Source: Lates calcarifer (taxonomy: Eukaryota > Chordata > Actinopteri > Centropomidae). From it: DNA of 64,000 nucleotides. The DNA lies in contig NC_066856.1 in assembly GCF_001640805.2 (NCBI RefSeq), positions 1,187,937 to 1,251,936 of the forward strand. The letters run 5' to 3'. Made by a program: the position numbers and the translations under genes. Position 1 is the first letter of the stretch. Each line of letters begins with the position of its first letter. This document shows positions 44,051 through 57,800 of the stretch, in pieces. Below the pieces are notes generated by a model. That model had not been told where the DNA came from, ran no database searches, and worked only from the letters and a program-made list of their open reading frames with translations.

Positions 44051-47000
44051 TGCGGTGCTGAAATGACAGCTGGATGACAGCAGAGAGAGAGAACATTTTA
44101 AACTGTGATAGCTTACAGGTGATTGGCTCTAATTGGGTGTGTCAGGTTGTGACTGGATGAAAACAGAATTGGTAGGTGGGGCTTAGAGATAGCAGGAAAC
44201 AACTTGTGATTCAGCTGGTATATGCAGAAAGACAGTCTCCCTGATTGAACTTTCACTAAGGTTCATTTCACCCGCTCAGAGAGCCTGTCCTTCAGCCAAC
44301 ATCTAAAAAAAAAAGTGGGAGCAGTAAGTGTGTTTACCTGGCTCCTTATCACCTTTGCCTACAGAAAACAGGAGCTCCTGCTTGTGTGACGTGTAAACAT
44401 TACAGGTGTCACATGTTCAATCACATCACATAGCAGCAAACACAGGCTGCTTTGAGCTGATTGGATGGTGCACACAATAAACAGAACCATATCAGCTCTG
44501 AGAGCAAAATAAAACCTCTGATCCAACATTTCCCTGCATCCTCAGCCCGAGTCTGGACCACATACTTCCACATCTGGGCTCATTCCAGCTGTTACCCGCT
44601 GGTGTTGGTTAACAACTGAAGAGCCATGTATGTGCCAGAAGGGGTCCAGATGTGGAAGTAGCTGCTGACAGTTACGCTGTATATGGGCCAGACTCTAGCC
44701 CTGGAACTGGGCCTATACTGGGCAAGAGGAAACACAAGCATGTCGCCCAGGCCAGATATAAATGTGGGCATTGAAAACATGTCAGTTTATATCACATTAT
44801 TTTTTCATACACTGAAATACATTTTGATGTCATTTGATGAAAATAAACCTTATGTACAACTTTATAGTAAAATGGAAAGAGGTGAACTTAGACACTGGTC
44901 AAGACATATGTCACACACAGTCAGGTTTTATTGGTGAACAGACTAAACCCTGGAGATGACAGGGAAAATGGTCCCATATACTGTTACTGTTACAGTAGGA
45001 CAAACAGTCTGCTGGTGTTTGTTAAATATGTTCCACAAAAAAGTTGAGTTACCTTGTTAAAAATCTTAAAATTACATCTCCTGTTTGAAAAGGGAAAATA
45101 TGCAAATGCTTTTCATTTAACATCTTGTCACTGTCATTTCAGTGTCTTCACCGAAAAGTTCACTGAAAGGTTCAATTCTCCACATCACACTTCTGTAGGC
45201 TGCATAGTTCACTTGGATTAATGAACCTTCTTGTACACACGCCCTGATCTCAAATTAAAGATGAACACAGAGGAAACGTTCCCCTGTGAAAACAGCTTCT
45301 AGTGTCAGACGCTGCTCAGACATTGTTCTGCACAGTGAAGGTCAAACATCAGAGTGAAGGAACAACAAGCAGAGCACATTTCAGAATTAAAAATACACAT
45401 TCAGCCCAAATACTATCACAAAGAGAGGCTGTGACAGGGAGGTGTCCCATCCATCATACATGAGACAACATACTGTAGATTCATTTTATTTTCCTAAATG
45501 AAACTCAGATAAGGAGAACAGATCATTCTTCAACAAAAGGCAAAAAAAAATGTTAGGAGTGAAATTCAAAACAGCAACGAGCAACAACAACTGATTTCTG
45601 ATGTAAACACATGATGTTTCCATCAAACTGAAGTAATGACTCTTTCAGGGGTATTGTTATCATTTATGAAACTCAGTTTCTCTTTATTCTCAGAAAATAA
45701 CTCTGTCATAATTTATTCCTCTGGGCAGCTCCAGATATTTCACCTTCCTTGCATCATGCTTGATCTCAGTTCTTTGGGTTTTCCCTCTGGAATACATATT
45801 AACAAATATTCATCTGACTGTCCAAACTAATAACACAGATCCATAATTCCTCTGTTGTCATGTCGTGTTGTCTGTCTAATCTACAAACCACAGCGTGTTA
45901 CTTTATTAGCTGTCGTGACCTCACCTGTTGTTTCCTGCTCAGGTGATGAATGGCTTTCAAATCAGGTTAGTGGCACTGTGAGATGTACTGCAGGTGATAG
46001 GATGTACATCATACCAGAGCCAAAGGAGGGAATTAATTAACAAACACAAGCATGGACACAAATCACTGTAAGCACATGGTGGATCCACACACGACAACAG
46101 AGAGATTTATCAAAGCTCTTTCACTTGCTTTTATAGAAGAATGTGTTTCATTTATGTGAAACATGTCTCAACAAAGCTAACAGCTTTACAGTTTCCACTG
46201 ATTACCTGCTTCATCTGCTGTTCTTTCCAGTTTAAGCATAGTATTGTTGAATCAAAGTAACTGGTACAGACTGAGAAGTGAATCCCTTATCTTAAAGCCA
46301 CCTGAGTGTCTCTGTGTAAGAACAGAGGAACTGGGAGGTTTGCTGAATCATTTAGGTCCCAGCTTAAAGAAATGTGAGAGAAGACAGCACTTAATGAGAT
46401 GTATCTGGGGATTCAACGGTCATGGTATTATTTTCCAACAATTCAATCCCATAAAAAATGAGCAGCTGTCATTGCCAACATTGATTTATTCCCACAGGTG
46501 TGCATTAGTTTCAGAGCCAGTGCTTTTTCATGGCGCGCTGCCAGAGATTAACTACAGCACATCAATATGCTTCGAATAGAGACATCCTCATCGGATTGCT
46601 CTTACTCTGCTGTCTCAGCTATGGCTCCGCTTTTGTTACATTCATTTCTATCTGCTTTATAGAGGGGTAAGCCTGCAGTCAATGTCACTGTCACTTAATG
46701 TGGCTTAACTTTGTCTGTCACAGAGTTGAAACTTCATCTGTGGAGCCACATCCAGGAGGAATTACCGGCGAACACGGGTGATAAAGTGCAGAAAGATTTC
46801 AGTCTTCTCTGCTGATTGGTGTGGATTTTCTGTGGGTGTGTGGGTGTTTTGTGAGCACAGCGGTTTTTATATGTTATTCGTAGTTTAGTCATTAAGACGC
46901 TCACTGATTAATTTTGGTAAAATGTCAAGCTGCAGGGACCCGGCGTTAACCCACAGATTAAATCAGCATGTTATGAGTTGTGTGTCAGGGGCCCTTTAAA

Positions 47001-49870
47001 ATGGCTTTGAATAGTAACTCTGTAAAAATTAAATTAGAATATTTAATTGAAAAAGTAAAGGGATTTATTGGAATGAATTAATGCACAACAATAATAGCTG
47101 ACATGTGGTTATTAGTTAAATTACAGAAGCCAGAACAGAGACAGAGATGACAGTGACTCTGAGGAAGTTTTCCCAACCTGTCGAACCTGCTTACTTTGCA
47201 AAGCCTCTGACTGTGGTGGAGGACTTTAACTTCACCTTCACTTTAATGGTTCCCATGGTGCAGGACAATATAGCTGGAGATGGTATCTGAGTAGTTAAAT
47301 TAGAGAGCGACTGCTCAAAAGCTTTAATGTCAGCCTGTCTTCATTCTCACAGACAAGATGGTTCTCTGGCCATCAGGAAATGCTGCTGTATGATTGACAC
47401 TCAAATCATGTGCAAATGAAATGAAACCCAGAGAAGTCTCTGCAGACAGGACTCAGGTTATTGGCCCATCTTCAAGGGCACAGGGAATTGAGGCTGAAAT
47501 TAAAACCAGTGTTGGATTGGAAAATGTAACCTACACAGCTGCTCAGGAGGGGATTAAAAATAACAAATAGCTCAATAATTAGTACAGTTACGCTAATTAA
47601 AACTTCTCCATGTACCCTGGAGAAATGAATCCTGTCTGACTGGGCCTCAGTCTCACAGCTCGGTGTCTAGTCAGATGCAGGATCTTAACCACAATGGTTT
47701 TGAGGACTTGTGCTATGTTGTCATGATAGACTGTTTTAATTATACCTGAATAACAGATACCATAACTCAGTTTATCATAATGTTTGCGTTGTTACAGTCC
47801 CTCTGAAGCACAAGTTCCCTTTAGTCTCTGGCATCTTGTCTTCTTCCCTTGTACTCACTTAATAATTGCATTGTAATCTAAAGCTGTTCCATTTGTTCTT
47901 GTTGTTTAGTTTATTTCCTAACTTTGATCTATAGTTTGGTCACATGATTTTTTATTATTTACAAACAGGGCTGCACAGGGACCCCCCACCGCAAATAGAC
48001 ACATGGGGAAGCTGCGTGTGTTGTAGTTCACCTGCTGCTCGAGCACAGTGACATGCACTGATGCACAGAATGTGCGTGTGTTTGGAGTTTGGAGTCTTGC
48101 TACACATTTAAGTAGAAATACATCTGTATTTTTCCCATCAGTATTCTGTAATTATCTGAATTAATGCAATGATAAATATTTATTGTTGTTAAAAATTAAT
48201 CATGGCATTTATACTGGGGCACAGCTCATTTATACTAGGGCCAGTCTGGGAACGCCTATGTTTATAAACCTCAAACCATCAGAGGAAAATACTCAAGGAA
48301 ACATTTTTGAAAACAAGATGAAATGCATGCAACATTTCCATAACTGGTGAAAAATACAACAAAGCATGTTCAAAACCTTAAGAAAACCTGACAAGGCAAC
48401 AGAGAAAAAGTATTAAGAAAGTAGAGAGACAGAGAGAAAGAACTGCATGTTGAGCCCCTCAAAGAAAATATTAAAAACTTTGGAGTTTAGTTCATCAGAA
48501 AAGTCCTCTGACTATTTGAAACAGCTGAGAGACATGAATCCTCCTGCAGAGTGACAGTGACGAGCCTCTGTATCTTCCAAAGGATGGAGAGAGTCTGGAA
48601 ACTGGGACAATGAGTGTCTGGAAGTGTGAAATTATGAATTTAGATAGAATAATTCACTGAGGTGATAGAAATAGTTTGTTTTTTTAAAAATAATTTTACA
48701 CTGAGCAGAATAAACAGCTAAAATATGTAGGATTAATAAATTAGACTTAAATCCAAAATGATTGCATGCAGATATGAAAATATTGTTTTGGAGCCAGTGA
48801 AATGAAATTTAAAGTTAAAACTAATTTCTAATTTTCTTATCCAATGTAATTAGTGTTGGTGTTTTTGGATGTTACACCAATAAACTGTGTCAGGCTCACG
48901 CAGCAGTGCTGAGGGAGAGGAATAGTTTTTTCTACTGGATGCCATTAATTAAACACTGCCTACAGAATGAAAGGATTTATTTTTAAAAAACCTTTTGTGA
49001 CTATATACATATGGTACCCAGTTCTACTGGAATTCAGTTAAAGGCAACACACAGCTACAAACAAAGCAAACTGTCATTTCTAAAATTTCAAAAAAAAAAA
49101 ATCTTCATGTGCTAATGTTTCCAGTGTTTTTTTATTCATGCGCAGTTGCCCACACTAATGTAATTTAGCCATCTGATTACAAAGCATTGCAGAGCAGAGG
49201 AGCAGTGGATAAGTTCAGCAACCTTGTGACTGGTCTTTATCACACTCGTAATAACAGAGGAGAGAGTGATTCCATTGATAATGAAATCTGACTCAACATA
49301 TTCACCAGCCTACTTGTCATTCTGCCCACACTCTGCTCAGTGTGTCACTTTTTGGAGGAAATTAATCATTCCAGCTGTTATTTACATCCACTGTGTCCAC
49401 AGTTGCATCAGCCAAATTATTGTCATAAATCTCCCTAATTCTGGAGAGTCTCCAGTTTGGATCTGTGATGGACCTGCATGAACTTCACTCCAACAAAACT
49501 TTGAGTCTTGAGATATTTTCTGCCTTTCCTCTTGTTTGCAGTGATAAAAGCCAACTGTACTAATACAAGACTTTACAAGAGTTTAATGAACCCCCTCTTT
49601 CCACAAAACATCCCTGATGATTAAACACACAGCTAAACAAGCTTACTGAAACACTATAAATGCAAATTTGGGTGGCTGAAATGCAAATACTGCTGCATTT
49701 GCATGGAAAAAGTCACTTCCTGACTCACTTCTTTCTTTATTGAAAGGTCTCACATTGTTTCTCCTCTAATTGACAGAAACCAAAGGGTAAAACATAAACA
49801 GAGCATCCCTGATACCTCTGCTCTTTTCACTTGCATCACATGATACTTGTTGTTTTCACATGATCACAGA

Positions 49871-49889
49871 CTGTGTGTGTGTGTGTGTG
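49871..49889 (+). repeat. (TG)n microsatellite
   Basis: Nine TG units followed by a T-run. Confidence 0.9.
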
Positions 49890-51086
49890 ATTTTTTTTTA
49901 GTTGCTACAGATACTGTACCAGACCAGGGCTAGTAGTCCAGGTTTCATCTCCAGCTTGCATGTTTCTGAACAGATCTTATTATTTTACACACATTTGATA
50001 AATATTCAGCACCAGATTTACATACATTTCATTTAGGCCAGCAATCTGCGTGTAATTAGCTCCAGATTTACTAAGGCAGCAGCCAATTTCGCAGCCAGCG
50101 TCTCAGACTGCCCTCTGGCCACATTCTGAGAATGAAGGAGAGCTCAAAGGTGCAGATTAGTGCTGGGATTTACCTGAGTTCAAGAATGTCAGAAAAGTAA
50201 TGATAATGTTGTGATGCAGCATAGAGACGCTGATTAATGATGTGATGAGATTCCAGAAACATTTACAAAGAAGATCCTGAAAAAAACATGTACAATTATG
50301 CATCAGGAGTTGATTAATAACTGACTATATGTAACTAGGTAGTAAAAGTACATGTTTAACTCTATATGCATAAAATAAAAATAAAACCAATATGCACTAT
50401 TTTGCTGGGAATGGCTGCTGCTGTAGAGGTGAGAAAATGTATGAATAATGCTATGTTTTATCAAAAAGTTTGTCACAATGCAGCTGCATGTTGATTCCAA
50501 ACCTTACTGTGGGCCGCAAGGGCTTGTTATCTGTGAGTTAGGCAGGAAACTGGTGATAATTCCTGATTTGCTGTATAAAGCTAAATACATTAGACACGTT
50601 TGTTTATAAAATGAAGTAGCTTCACAGTTTAATCTGTTAGCACAAGTACTGTACAGAGACTTTTTGCGACAGTGTTGTGAATGTATTTTTTTTGTTATCT
50701 CCATCCTAGATAGAGGATTGTTTTTATTACTCTGAGCAATACCAACAAATCAGTTCTCATCTTTGGGAATGAGAATAATGGGAATAATGGTTGTTCAGGC
50801 TCATGCAGCTGGTTGTGCAGCAGTTGGTGGTCAGATTGGAGCAGTATATAATTAATATGTAACATCAGTCTCTAGCATCCCATAGTAACAGTAACCAAAT
50901 GCACAATAACACAACAAAGAGTCTTCAGCCATGTTAGCAGCTCTGTCAGGCTGCTCTGCCTAATGTGGCTGTACTCAGTGACAGCAATGCTTTGAGCCTA
51001 ATGCTAATGTCAGCATAAGAACATGCTCACAACGACAATGCACCTTCTAATTAGTATTAAACACAAAGTCTGACTGAGGCAGAGGG

Positions 51087-51103
51087 TTTTTTTTTTTTTT
51101 TTT
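51087..51103 (+). repeat. Poly(T) tract
   Basis: Seventeen T. It precedes a stretch (51100-51590) with repeat-like words such as GCTAGCTGGTTAGCATGCTAAC and GCATAGCTCCTTTAA that may be a dispersed element. Confidence 0.8.
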
Positions 51104-53774
51104 ATCTCATACCAAATATGTTACAGTTTATTCTGAGGTGGACGATGCATTTCTTAACCAAATTTCATAGCTATCATCCAAAGCCTGTAAAAAATCTGTA
51201 AATTTTCTCTGCTGCTGAGCATGGTTTCTTGCCACGAGCAGGTGGGGGTGATTTTTGCTGCCAAGAGTTTCACCCATCATTACTTTTATAATGCAAGAGG
51301 TGTCCTCTGAGCAATGCTACTTCTTTAGGGCAGTCTGGAAAATGACAAGACGCGCCAGGGCTAGCTGGTTAGCATGCTAACTTCAGTAAAAGAAAAGAAG
51401 TGATAGAAACAGAAGCAAAACACTGGCATTCCTATCCACAGCTGGATACAGCTTTTAGTGAGTAAAGGGATAAAGTTTGATGCTGAACTCACAACATTTC
51501 TTTTAGACTGATATGTAAACAGCTGGTAATACCAGTGTTGGCAATATAGTGAAAAACTTACGCATAGCTCCTTTAATCTCATGATGTCAGCGTGATTCAT
51601 CCTTTTAGGGACATGAGCCTCTTTGTACAAATTACTACAGTTTAAGGACAAATTCAGAGCTGTACAGAGATGGATATCAGCAGCTATGGTCCCTGTTTCC
51701 TCTTAAGATAAAAACCTTTAAACTTTTAAACTCTCCTATATACTTTGTTTGAGAACATTGTACTGTGAACTCAGCACCAGATGCTTTGCCTAATAACTTG
51801 ATTAATCACATTTCCCCAGTAGCAGTAGTCAGTTTGGCTGTACGAGTGTAACTTCTCTATCAGAGGTGAAGATGGACAGGGTGAACTAATTCTGAGCTAA
51901 TTCTTTAAAATATCCACATCCTCCAGAAGATGCTTTGACTTTCAGGAAAAATGTGTCAGTCACCTGAGAAGCCCTCTGACGCCACTTTTCTCCACCAGCT
52001 CTATAAGCTGTCAGGAGCCTGAAAGGAAACACTCGATCTTCTTGTGTCCTCTGTCTCCCACAGAAAACACTTGTTCACAGTTTTAATTTCCATTTGAACA
52101 AGTTGAACAAAGTGCATATAAAGGCTATTTGAGTTGCACTCATATGTCTCACCCACCATCCATGATAAATACCACTGTTTAGCATTCAGTCCATGACTGA
52201 ATTGCAGTCTAGTGAATCCTCTTGATCCAGAACTCTATCAATTCACACTGCCAACACTAAACATCAGCCAGAGCTGGGTGATGACAATTTGAGTGGACAG
52301 ACCCTGTTATTAAGATCCCCACAGGTATTCAGGGACAGAGAATAGCAAACACAGACCACAGGATTAAGTTCAAAAGGCAACATATTGCCTTTGTCTCAAC
52401 ACAGTAAACAGTCCAAACAAACTGTCATTTGCATCAAAGCGTCTGTTGGGGCCACCATCAAACCCAGACGATGCTGCCAGTGGAAGAAGTTAAAAGAAGA
52501 TTCTCTTTATAGTTGGATATCAGAGACTAACATGAATAAAAATTCTAGTGGCCTAATTTTATGTATCTCACAGTGTGTTTAACCTCACACAAACAGAGGA
52601 ATATATGTATCCACTATTATCAAATGCACTGATATGAAGTGCAATCAACTCCATGTGTCACTATAAATCCACTTTAGTATGATCAAGTTGTTGTTGTTTT
52701 TCCACAAAATATGGCAGCATGGTAAAACTATGACTAAAACTAGCTAAACTTCAAAGCTATGATAATTTGCATATAGGAGGTGGTATATTATTTCACAGTC
52801 ACTCTCAGCACTAACAGTGGTGACAAATATACTGCATTCATGTGGCTGTCTCACAATAAACACCACATGTTTTGAAGGCTTTTAATGTGAAGCAGTAGCT
52901 GTAACTTAAATACAGCTGTAGAGGAGTGAACAGTGAATGTGAGGCTGATCAGTGAGATTAAATTACAAGCAGTAACTGGCAAGTCAAATGGCAGACACCA
53001 TCACTATGACAGTCACAGAGAGGTAATTACAGAATGTAAATACCATATATAGCTGGTGTTAAAAAATCAAGATGACCATAAATATCATAATAAACAGGGT
53101 CTGATTTCAGGAAGTTTAAACTCCACATGGAAGTTCTGAAGACACTGTACAAACACTAATTAAATCCTCTTGTTGTTGTAGGTGTATGTTTTGGTCTCAG
53201 CTACATTCTGGGTCTCAGAGCACAGACTCCTTCAGTAATGTTCCCCTCAGGTGCTGCATTCGCTCTCCAGCCTGCAGTCTTCAGCCTGCTCCTCCCACAT
53301 GCAGAGATAGGGAAACTTCTAAAATTCACTTGTTATGTTCCAGGTCCAGACGATGACTACAAATGTGTTCAAAGTCAGCCTTCTTCCAAAACCACAATAC
53401 ATAGACTCCGTTGACCTGTGGTGTAATAACTTTGACCACATTAAATGGGTCAGTGCAGACCAGCAGAGCTGTTCTACTGTATGTAAATACAAATCTGACC
53501 TTTTGTGCTGATGATATTGAAGAACAAATATCTGAATGGTTGTGCTTCATCTGTTTTTTAAAATATCTTCATCAATACCAAATTAATAAATGAGATGGAA
53601 AATATAGATGCTTCAAAACTAATAAAAAATGGAAATGGGGGAAACGCAACATTCTTGAAAACTCTGCATGTACATGCCTGTATATCTGTATAATAACATA
53701 CAATAACCTGCTCTGAGGTGTGTAATTCTTTGCAATGTCAGAAATAGAGTAAGGTTGGAAATTCCTGCGGTTTC

Positions 53775-53950
53775 TGAGAGCTCATTTGCATTCATGTGTG
53801 CTACAGCAACAAGCCATGGTTTACCAAAGAGCTCAGGCAAGGGAGACACATTGAGGGAGCTCACAAGGCAGAAAATAGAGAGGAATACAGAGCAGCAAAG
53901 AAACAGCTCAACAAGGAAACAAGAATACAAGGACATGTTGGACAGGCACT
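53775..53950 (+). mobile_element. LINE ORF2 linker fragment
   Basis: One frame reads SNKPWFTKELRQ, then ENREEYRAAKKQLNKET, and after a frameshift YKDMLDRHFST. This order (N-K-P-W-F, a G/N-x-R-E-x-Y-R-A-A-K-K helix, then Y-K-x-x-L-x-x-x-F) is characteristic of the region between endonuclease and reverse transcriptase in fish non-LTR retrotransposons. It is short, frameshifted and dead. Confidence 0.6.
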
Positions 53951-55404
53951 TCTCTACCTGATTCAGGCCATGGGCTCTACCTGCAGGCCTCGCTTTGAGG
54001 AGCCAATTAGTCCAGTTTTGTCTCCCTAATACTGTTTCTATCATGTATGGCTGTCAGCCTTTATACTGTAAATATACATTCAGCCTGTGAATTCAAATGG
54101 TTGTGTACTAATTGTGGATGTGGATTAGCAGGGAGCAGTGATGCAACAGATCACAATGTCACAGATCGTTCTTTGTTTTTGTCTCTTAGTTGTGCTTATC
54201 CTCACCCTACATGATTACAGGGTATCAGTCACTCCTAACACATGTCCCTCTGCCTCCTGTCACAACACTGATGCCTGAACCTCCACCTCTCAGGAACTTT
54301 AACAATCCAAAATGCATTAATCTGTATTGATGGGCACGTGCAGGATGCACTGTTTCCCTTGGATTTTTGATCTGTCTTGCATTATAGTTTGTGGTGCAAA
54401 ATATTTTCATTCATATCTTCCATCCAGATTTTATTTTTATCTGTTTTCATCAATCAATAGCTCACTATGCAAAGAGCAGTCAAGTGCACAGCACAGACTC
54501 ACAGGGTATAGCAGCTCACTTTTGGTAATTGTGTGGCCAGAGGGCTGCAGTGCAGCTGCAGTACAGTTGAAGATGTGTGTTGGATTTGGAGGAATACACT
54601 ATAGTGGCATCAAACATGACCAATCAATAGCTATAAAAGCAGTGCACACCATGCCACAGTATCCTGACTGTTCTGTGATGGAGACAAACAGTTGTGAGTG
54701 GCTCTGCAGAATGAGTGTCTCTCAAGGGGAAACTGATGTCCTTGTGTGGAAAGTAAGAGAATGTAAGACACAGAGGAGAGAGCACATTTGGTTTCTGTGT
54801 GACTTTGATTCTAGATGAAACATTACCATCCATGGGAAACAAACTTTTGCTGCTGTTTGGCAGAGACAGTTTGGCAAAATGGGAGATTGTGACATCTGCG
54901 TCCACTTTCCCACTGTGAGCACCATGGCACATCTTGACTGTGCTGACAAAGTCAAGATCAAAAGGAGAACCGACGCTGCTGGTTGAATAACCACACGTTA
55001 CATGGAATTTCAAGAACTGCGTGTGTGTTGAGATGAATTCTGCTGAATGCTGATAATGCTAAATTTTCAACATCAGAACTGTGAGAAAGTGGTATTTTCT
55101 TAAACAGACAAAATGACTGTGGGCTCCCTGCATTCAGTCTGTAGCCACTACAACAGTGCACCTGTGGGCTGTGTGGCATTCAACATGTGGATACATTATT
55201 TTCCCTCTCTGTGTCTGCCTCACTTCTGTGTAAGTACAGGGTCTCCTGCTGCGACCGACATTTCTTTGCCACAAAACAACCTAACTGCGATGATGCTGGG
55301 TCAGAGGAAAGAAAGAGGCAGGGCTGAATGGAGATTCAGTCAGAACCACACATGTGCTGTACCACACAGTTATTGCTTTGGTATTGAAAAGAAATCGTTA
55401 AACC

Positions 55405-55485
55405 ACCTCCCATCAACGTGCCTCCACCCTCTAATCAGTGGATCACTGACTTTGTGACAGGTTGGAGACATTACGGGAGGATAGA
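55405..55485 (+). mobile_element. Possible LINE reverse-transcriptase scrap
   Basis: The frame around 55425-55480 reads PPPSNQWITDFVTGWRHYGR, resembling the W-I-x-D-F-L-T-G-R segment of fish LINE reverse transcriptases. It lies about 1.6 kb after the 53.8 kb LINE fragment on the same strand and may belong to the same decayed insertion. The similarity is short and the following sequence does not match. Confidence 0.3.
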
Positions 55486-57639
55486 CAATCGTGGAGCCAT
55501 CTACCTCAGAGAAATGGGACTGACTTTGGCTTATAGGAAAAATCCCCCCCTGAGTCTCTCTCACTGATGTATATCACCAATCTGGGATCTTCAATGCATT
55601 CCAGGATTTTGTGATGAAGTGCTGTAATTTACTTTCCAGGTGTAGCCACCTACCTCGTCTTCTTCTATTTCAGTTCACGATTTTCTATATTCTCTCAAAT
55701 TACATCTTGGGTCTCTGTGATAGAGAGTGATGGCAAGTTTTTGTCCGCATTGAGAAAAAGGGAGAGTGAAGAGAGAAAAATGCACAGGGTTGTACCGATT
55801 TGTTCAAATCACACAAAAGCTGTCAAAAATAATTTTGTTCTTCACATGCTACTGATAACAAATCCACAAAGCTGCAGCTTTGACTGCACCATTTATTCAA
55901 ATACATTAAATCATCACATTTCATCCATGTAGGGAAAAAACAAAACATTTACTTAATTACTGTGATGCACAGCAGACATATAATACGGAGGAAAAAAAAC
56001 TGGCACTGGTGGGAAATACCATTTTTCTATTAAGCCACCAGTCCCAGTAGAAGTATCTGCAGTGGCCTGCACTTTAGATTACTGTCTGTGGAGAAAATGG
56101 CTTGTCTTGACTTCTTCTACGATGGATTTTTTTTACTCCTTTTTTTAAATTGCAAAACTTCATGCAAAAAGTGACTCTGAAAAGAAACTTTTTCCCTTTG
56201 ATTTTGGATGCCTGTCACCAAAACCACATACTCGGTATGTGTTGCATAAATGCTACCATATTAATGCTTAAATGGAAATGGTGTAAGGCATCAATAAGAG
56301 CAAAACAAGACTGGTGGATTGACTGACCAATTATTGTATATAGTGTAGCTAACAAAAACCATTTGCAATAAAAGGGATATGAACTTGGATGAATATTTGC
56401 ATCAACTACAGCAGGTCATCATGTCATCCATCAGTAAACATGCTGCCATATCACACCTGGATATGCATGTGGACCTGTATGCGTTCATGCATCATGCACA
56501 CATACAGCACCATGATGAGGGGCAGCCTCTCTGAAGTCACTTTGGTGGCTTTAATTACACAACACTGTCAGATCCTTGGTTGCCTGCTGCTGACAATAAC
56601 AAGGCCAGAAAGAGCCAGAAATCTCAAAACTTTTTGGAATTTATTCACTTCTGTGTGTTTGTGAGTTTTGGAAGACTTCCAAATCCTCCATTTTTCTTTG
56701 ATCCTCACATGTATTCTGACAAGATCTATTCATTTTAGGCCTGTTTTTATGCAGCATTCAGTGCCATTTGTGACAGTTCCACAATGAAAGATTCTTGACA
56801 AAGTTCTTTGGCTTCACAGTTCATTCTCTCTACTTTTAAATAGCACATCTTGTCTGCACCACACCGAATGTGAGACCTTTTATGTTTGCTGCTGCACCCG
56901 GTGCTTCAGTGCCGTGTTAGTGTCCTCCAGTGTGTCAGCATTCAGCACCAATTAACCAAGTTTATTTGCCTTTGTGCTCATTGTACTTGGTGACTAAAAG
57001 TGTGCCTGACTCTGATGTGGAAATATGAGTGGGTTTATCAGCCCTTTGAACATTGTAATGCTAGTTTTATCGTTTAACATCAGTGTCTGAAATGACTGCT
57101 GTGACCTCTATGATAATCACGGGCTTGTGAAACTTCACACCCTCTGTAGAAACAGAAATGAGCTTTTCAATAAATGCCTCTAAAAGGCTCTTGTAACATT
57201 ACGATTACTCAGTTTACCATCCTGTGAATTGGTTGTTGGAGAGTGAAGACGGTAAAATAGATTAGCTTTTGTGTCTTTTATTGTCCTTGTTGTTGCAGGC
57301 TTTTTATATGTCAGAATTTGGATATAGGATACATTTGTGTATTATATAATGGACTTAACTGTGTTACTTAGCAGTTTTCAAACCCTCTCTATGTGTCTTC
57401 TGCTCAGCAAGGAGGACATGCTGCTGTTGAATTTTAGCATCATTTTTCAGGTTGAGATTCGGCTCAAGACCAGAGTTGATGAGGTCCTGTCAGTTCCAGT
57501 GCTCTGACACACCCCGTCTCAGCTTAAAGTAATCAAAGACATTTCTACAATAAATCATTTTAAAGCACATTTTACAGGCAGGTTTTGATAAGATGCTTCT
57601 TTTTTCCCCCTGCTATTCTTCTCTCTGCTGCTAATCTCA

Positions 57640-57800
57640 CGCCACAGACTTTCCTGTAGCCTGAAGGTTTCAGGTTGAATCTTGCAACAATCAATGTCCA
57701 TCGACAGACATGTGTCCCGAGCAAGTATCCCTGAGCAAGCAACTGACCCTGTACCTGATCTCTCATTGTAAATCGCCGTAGGTATATGTCAGTGTGTCAG
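57640..57800 (+). repeat. SINE-like teleost repeat fragment
   Basis: The words GAAGGTTTCAGGTTGAATC, then GTGTCCCGAGCAAGTATCCC and GAGCAAGCAACTGACCC match, with decay, a very common fish repeat (gaaggttgcaggttcgattc, then gtcgaagtatccttgagcaa with gacactgaaccc). The first block looks like a tRNA-type B box. Ends are not clear. Confidence 0.5.

Larger units (their letters stand above)
44051..53774. other. Intergenic DNA, no gene seen
   Basis: AT-rich, repeat-poor sequence. Around 44540-44765 words such as CAGATGTGG and GGGCC-x-G recur irregularly and may be a decayed minisatellite. No open frame has a recognisable domain. Confidence 0.55.

Noticed and set aside
54327..54818. A 163-codon + strand open frame, the longest unassigned one
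   Set aside because: No domain, signal or repeat similarity that I can recognise, no splice context, and composition (C, H, S rich) typical of non-coding frames.
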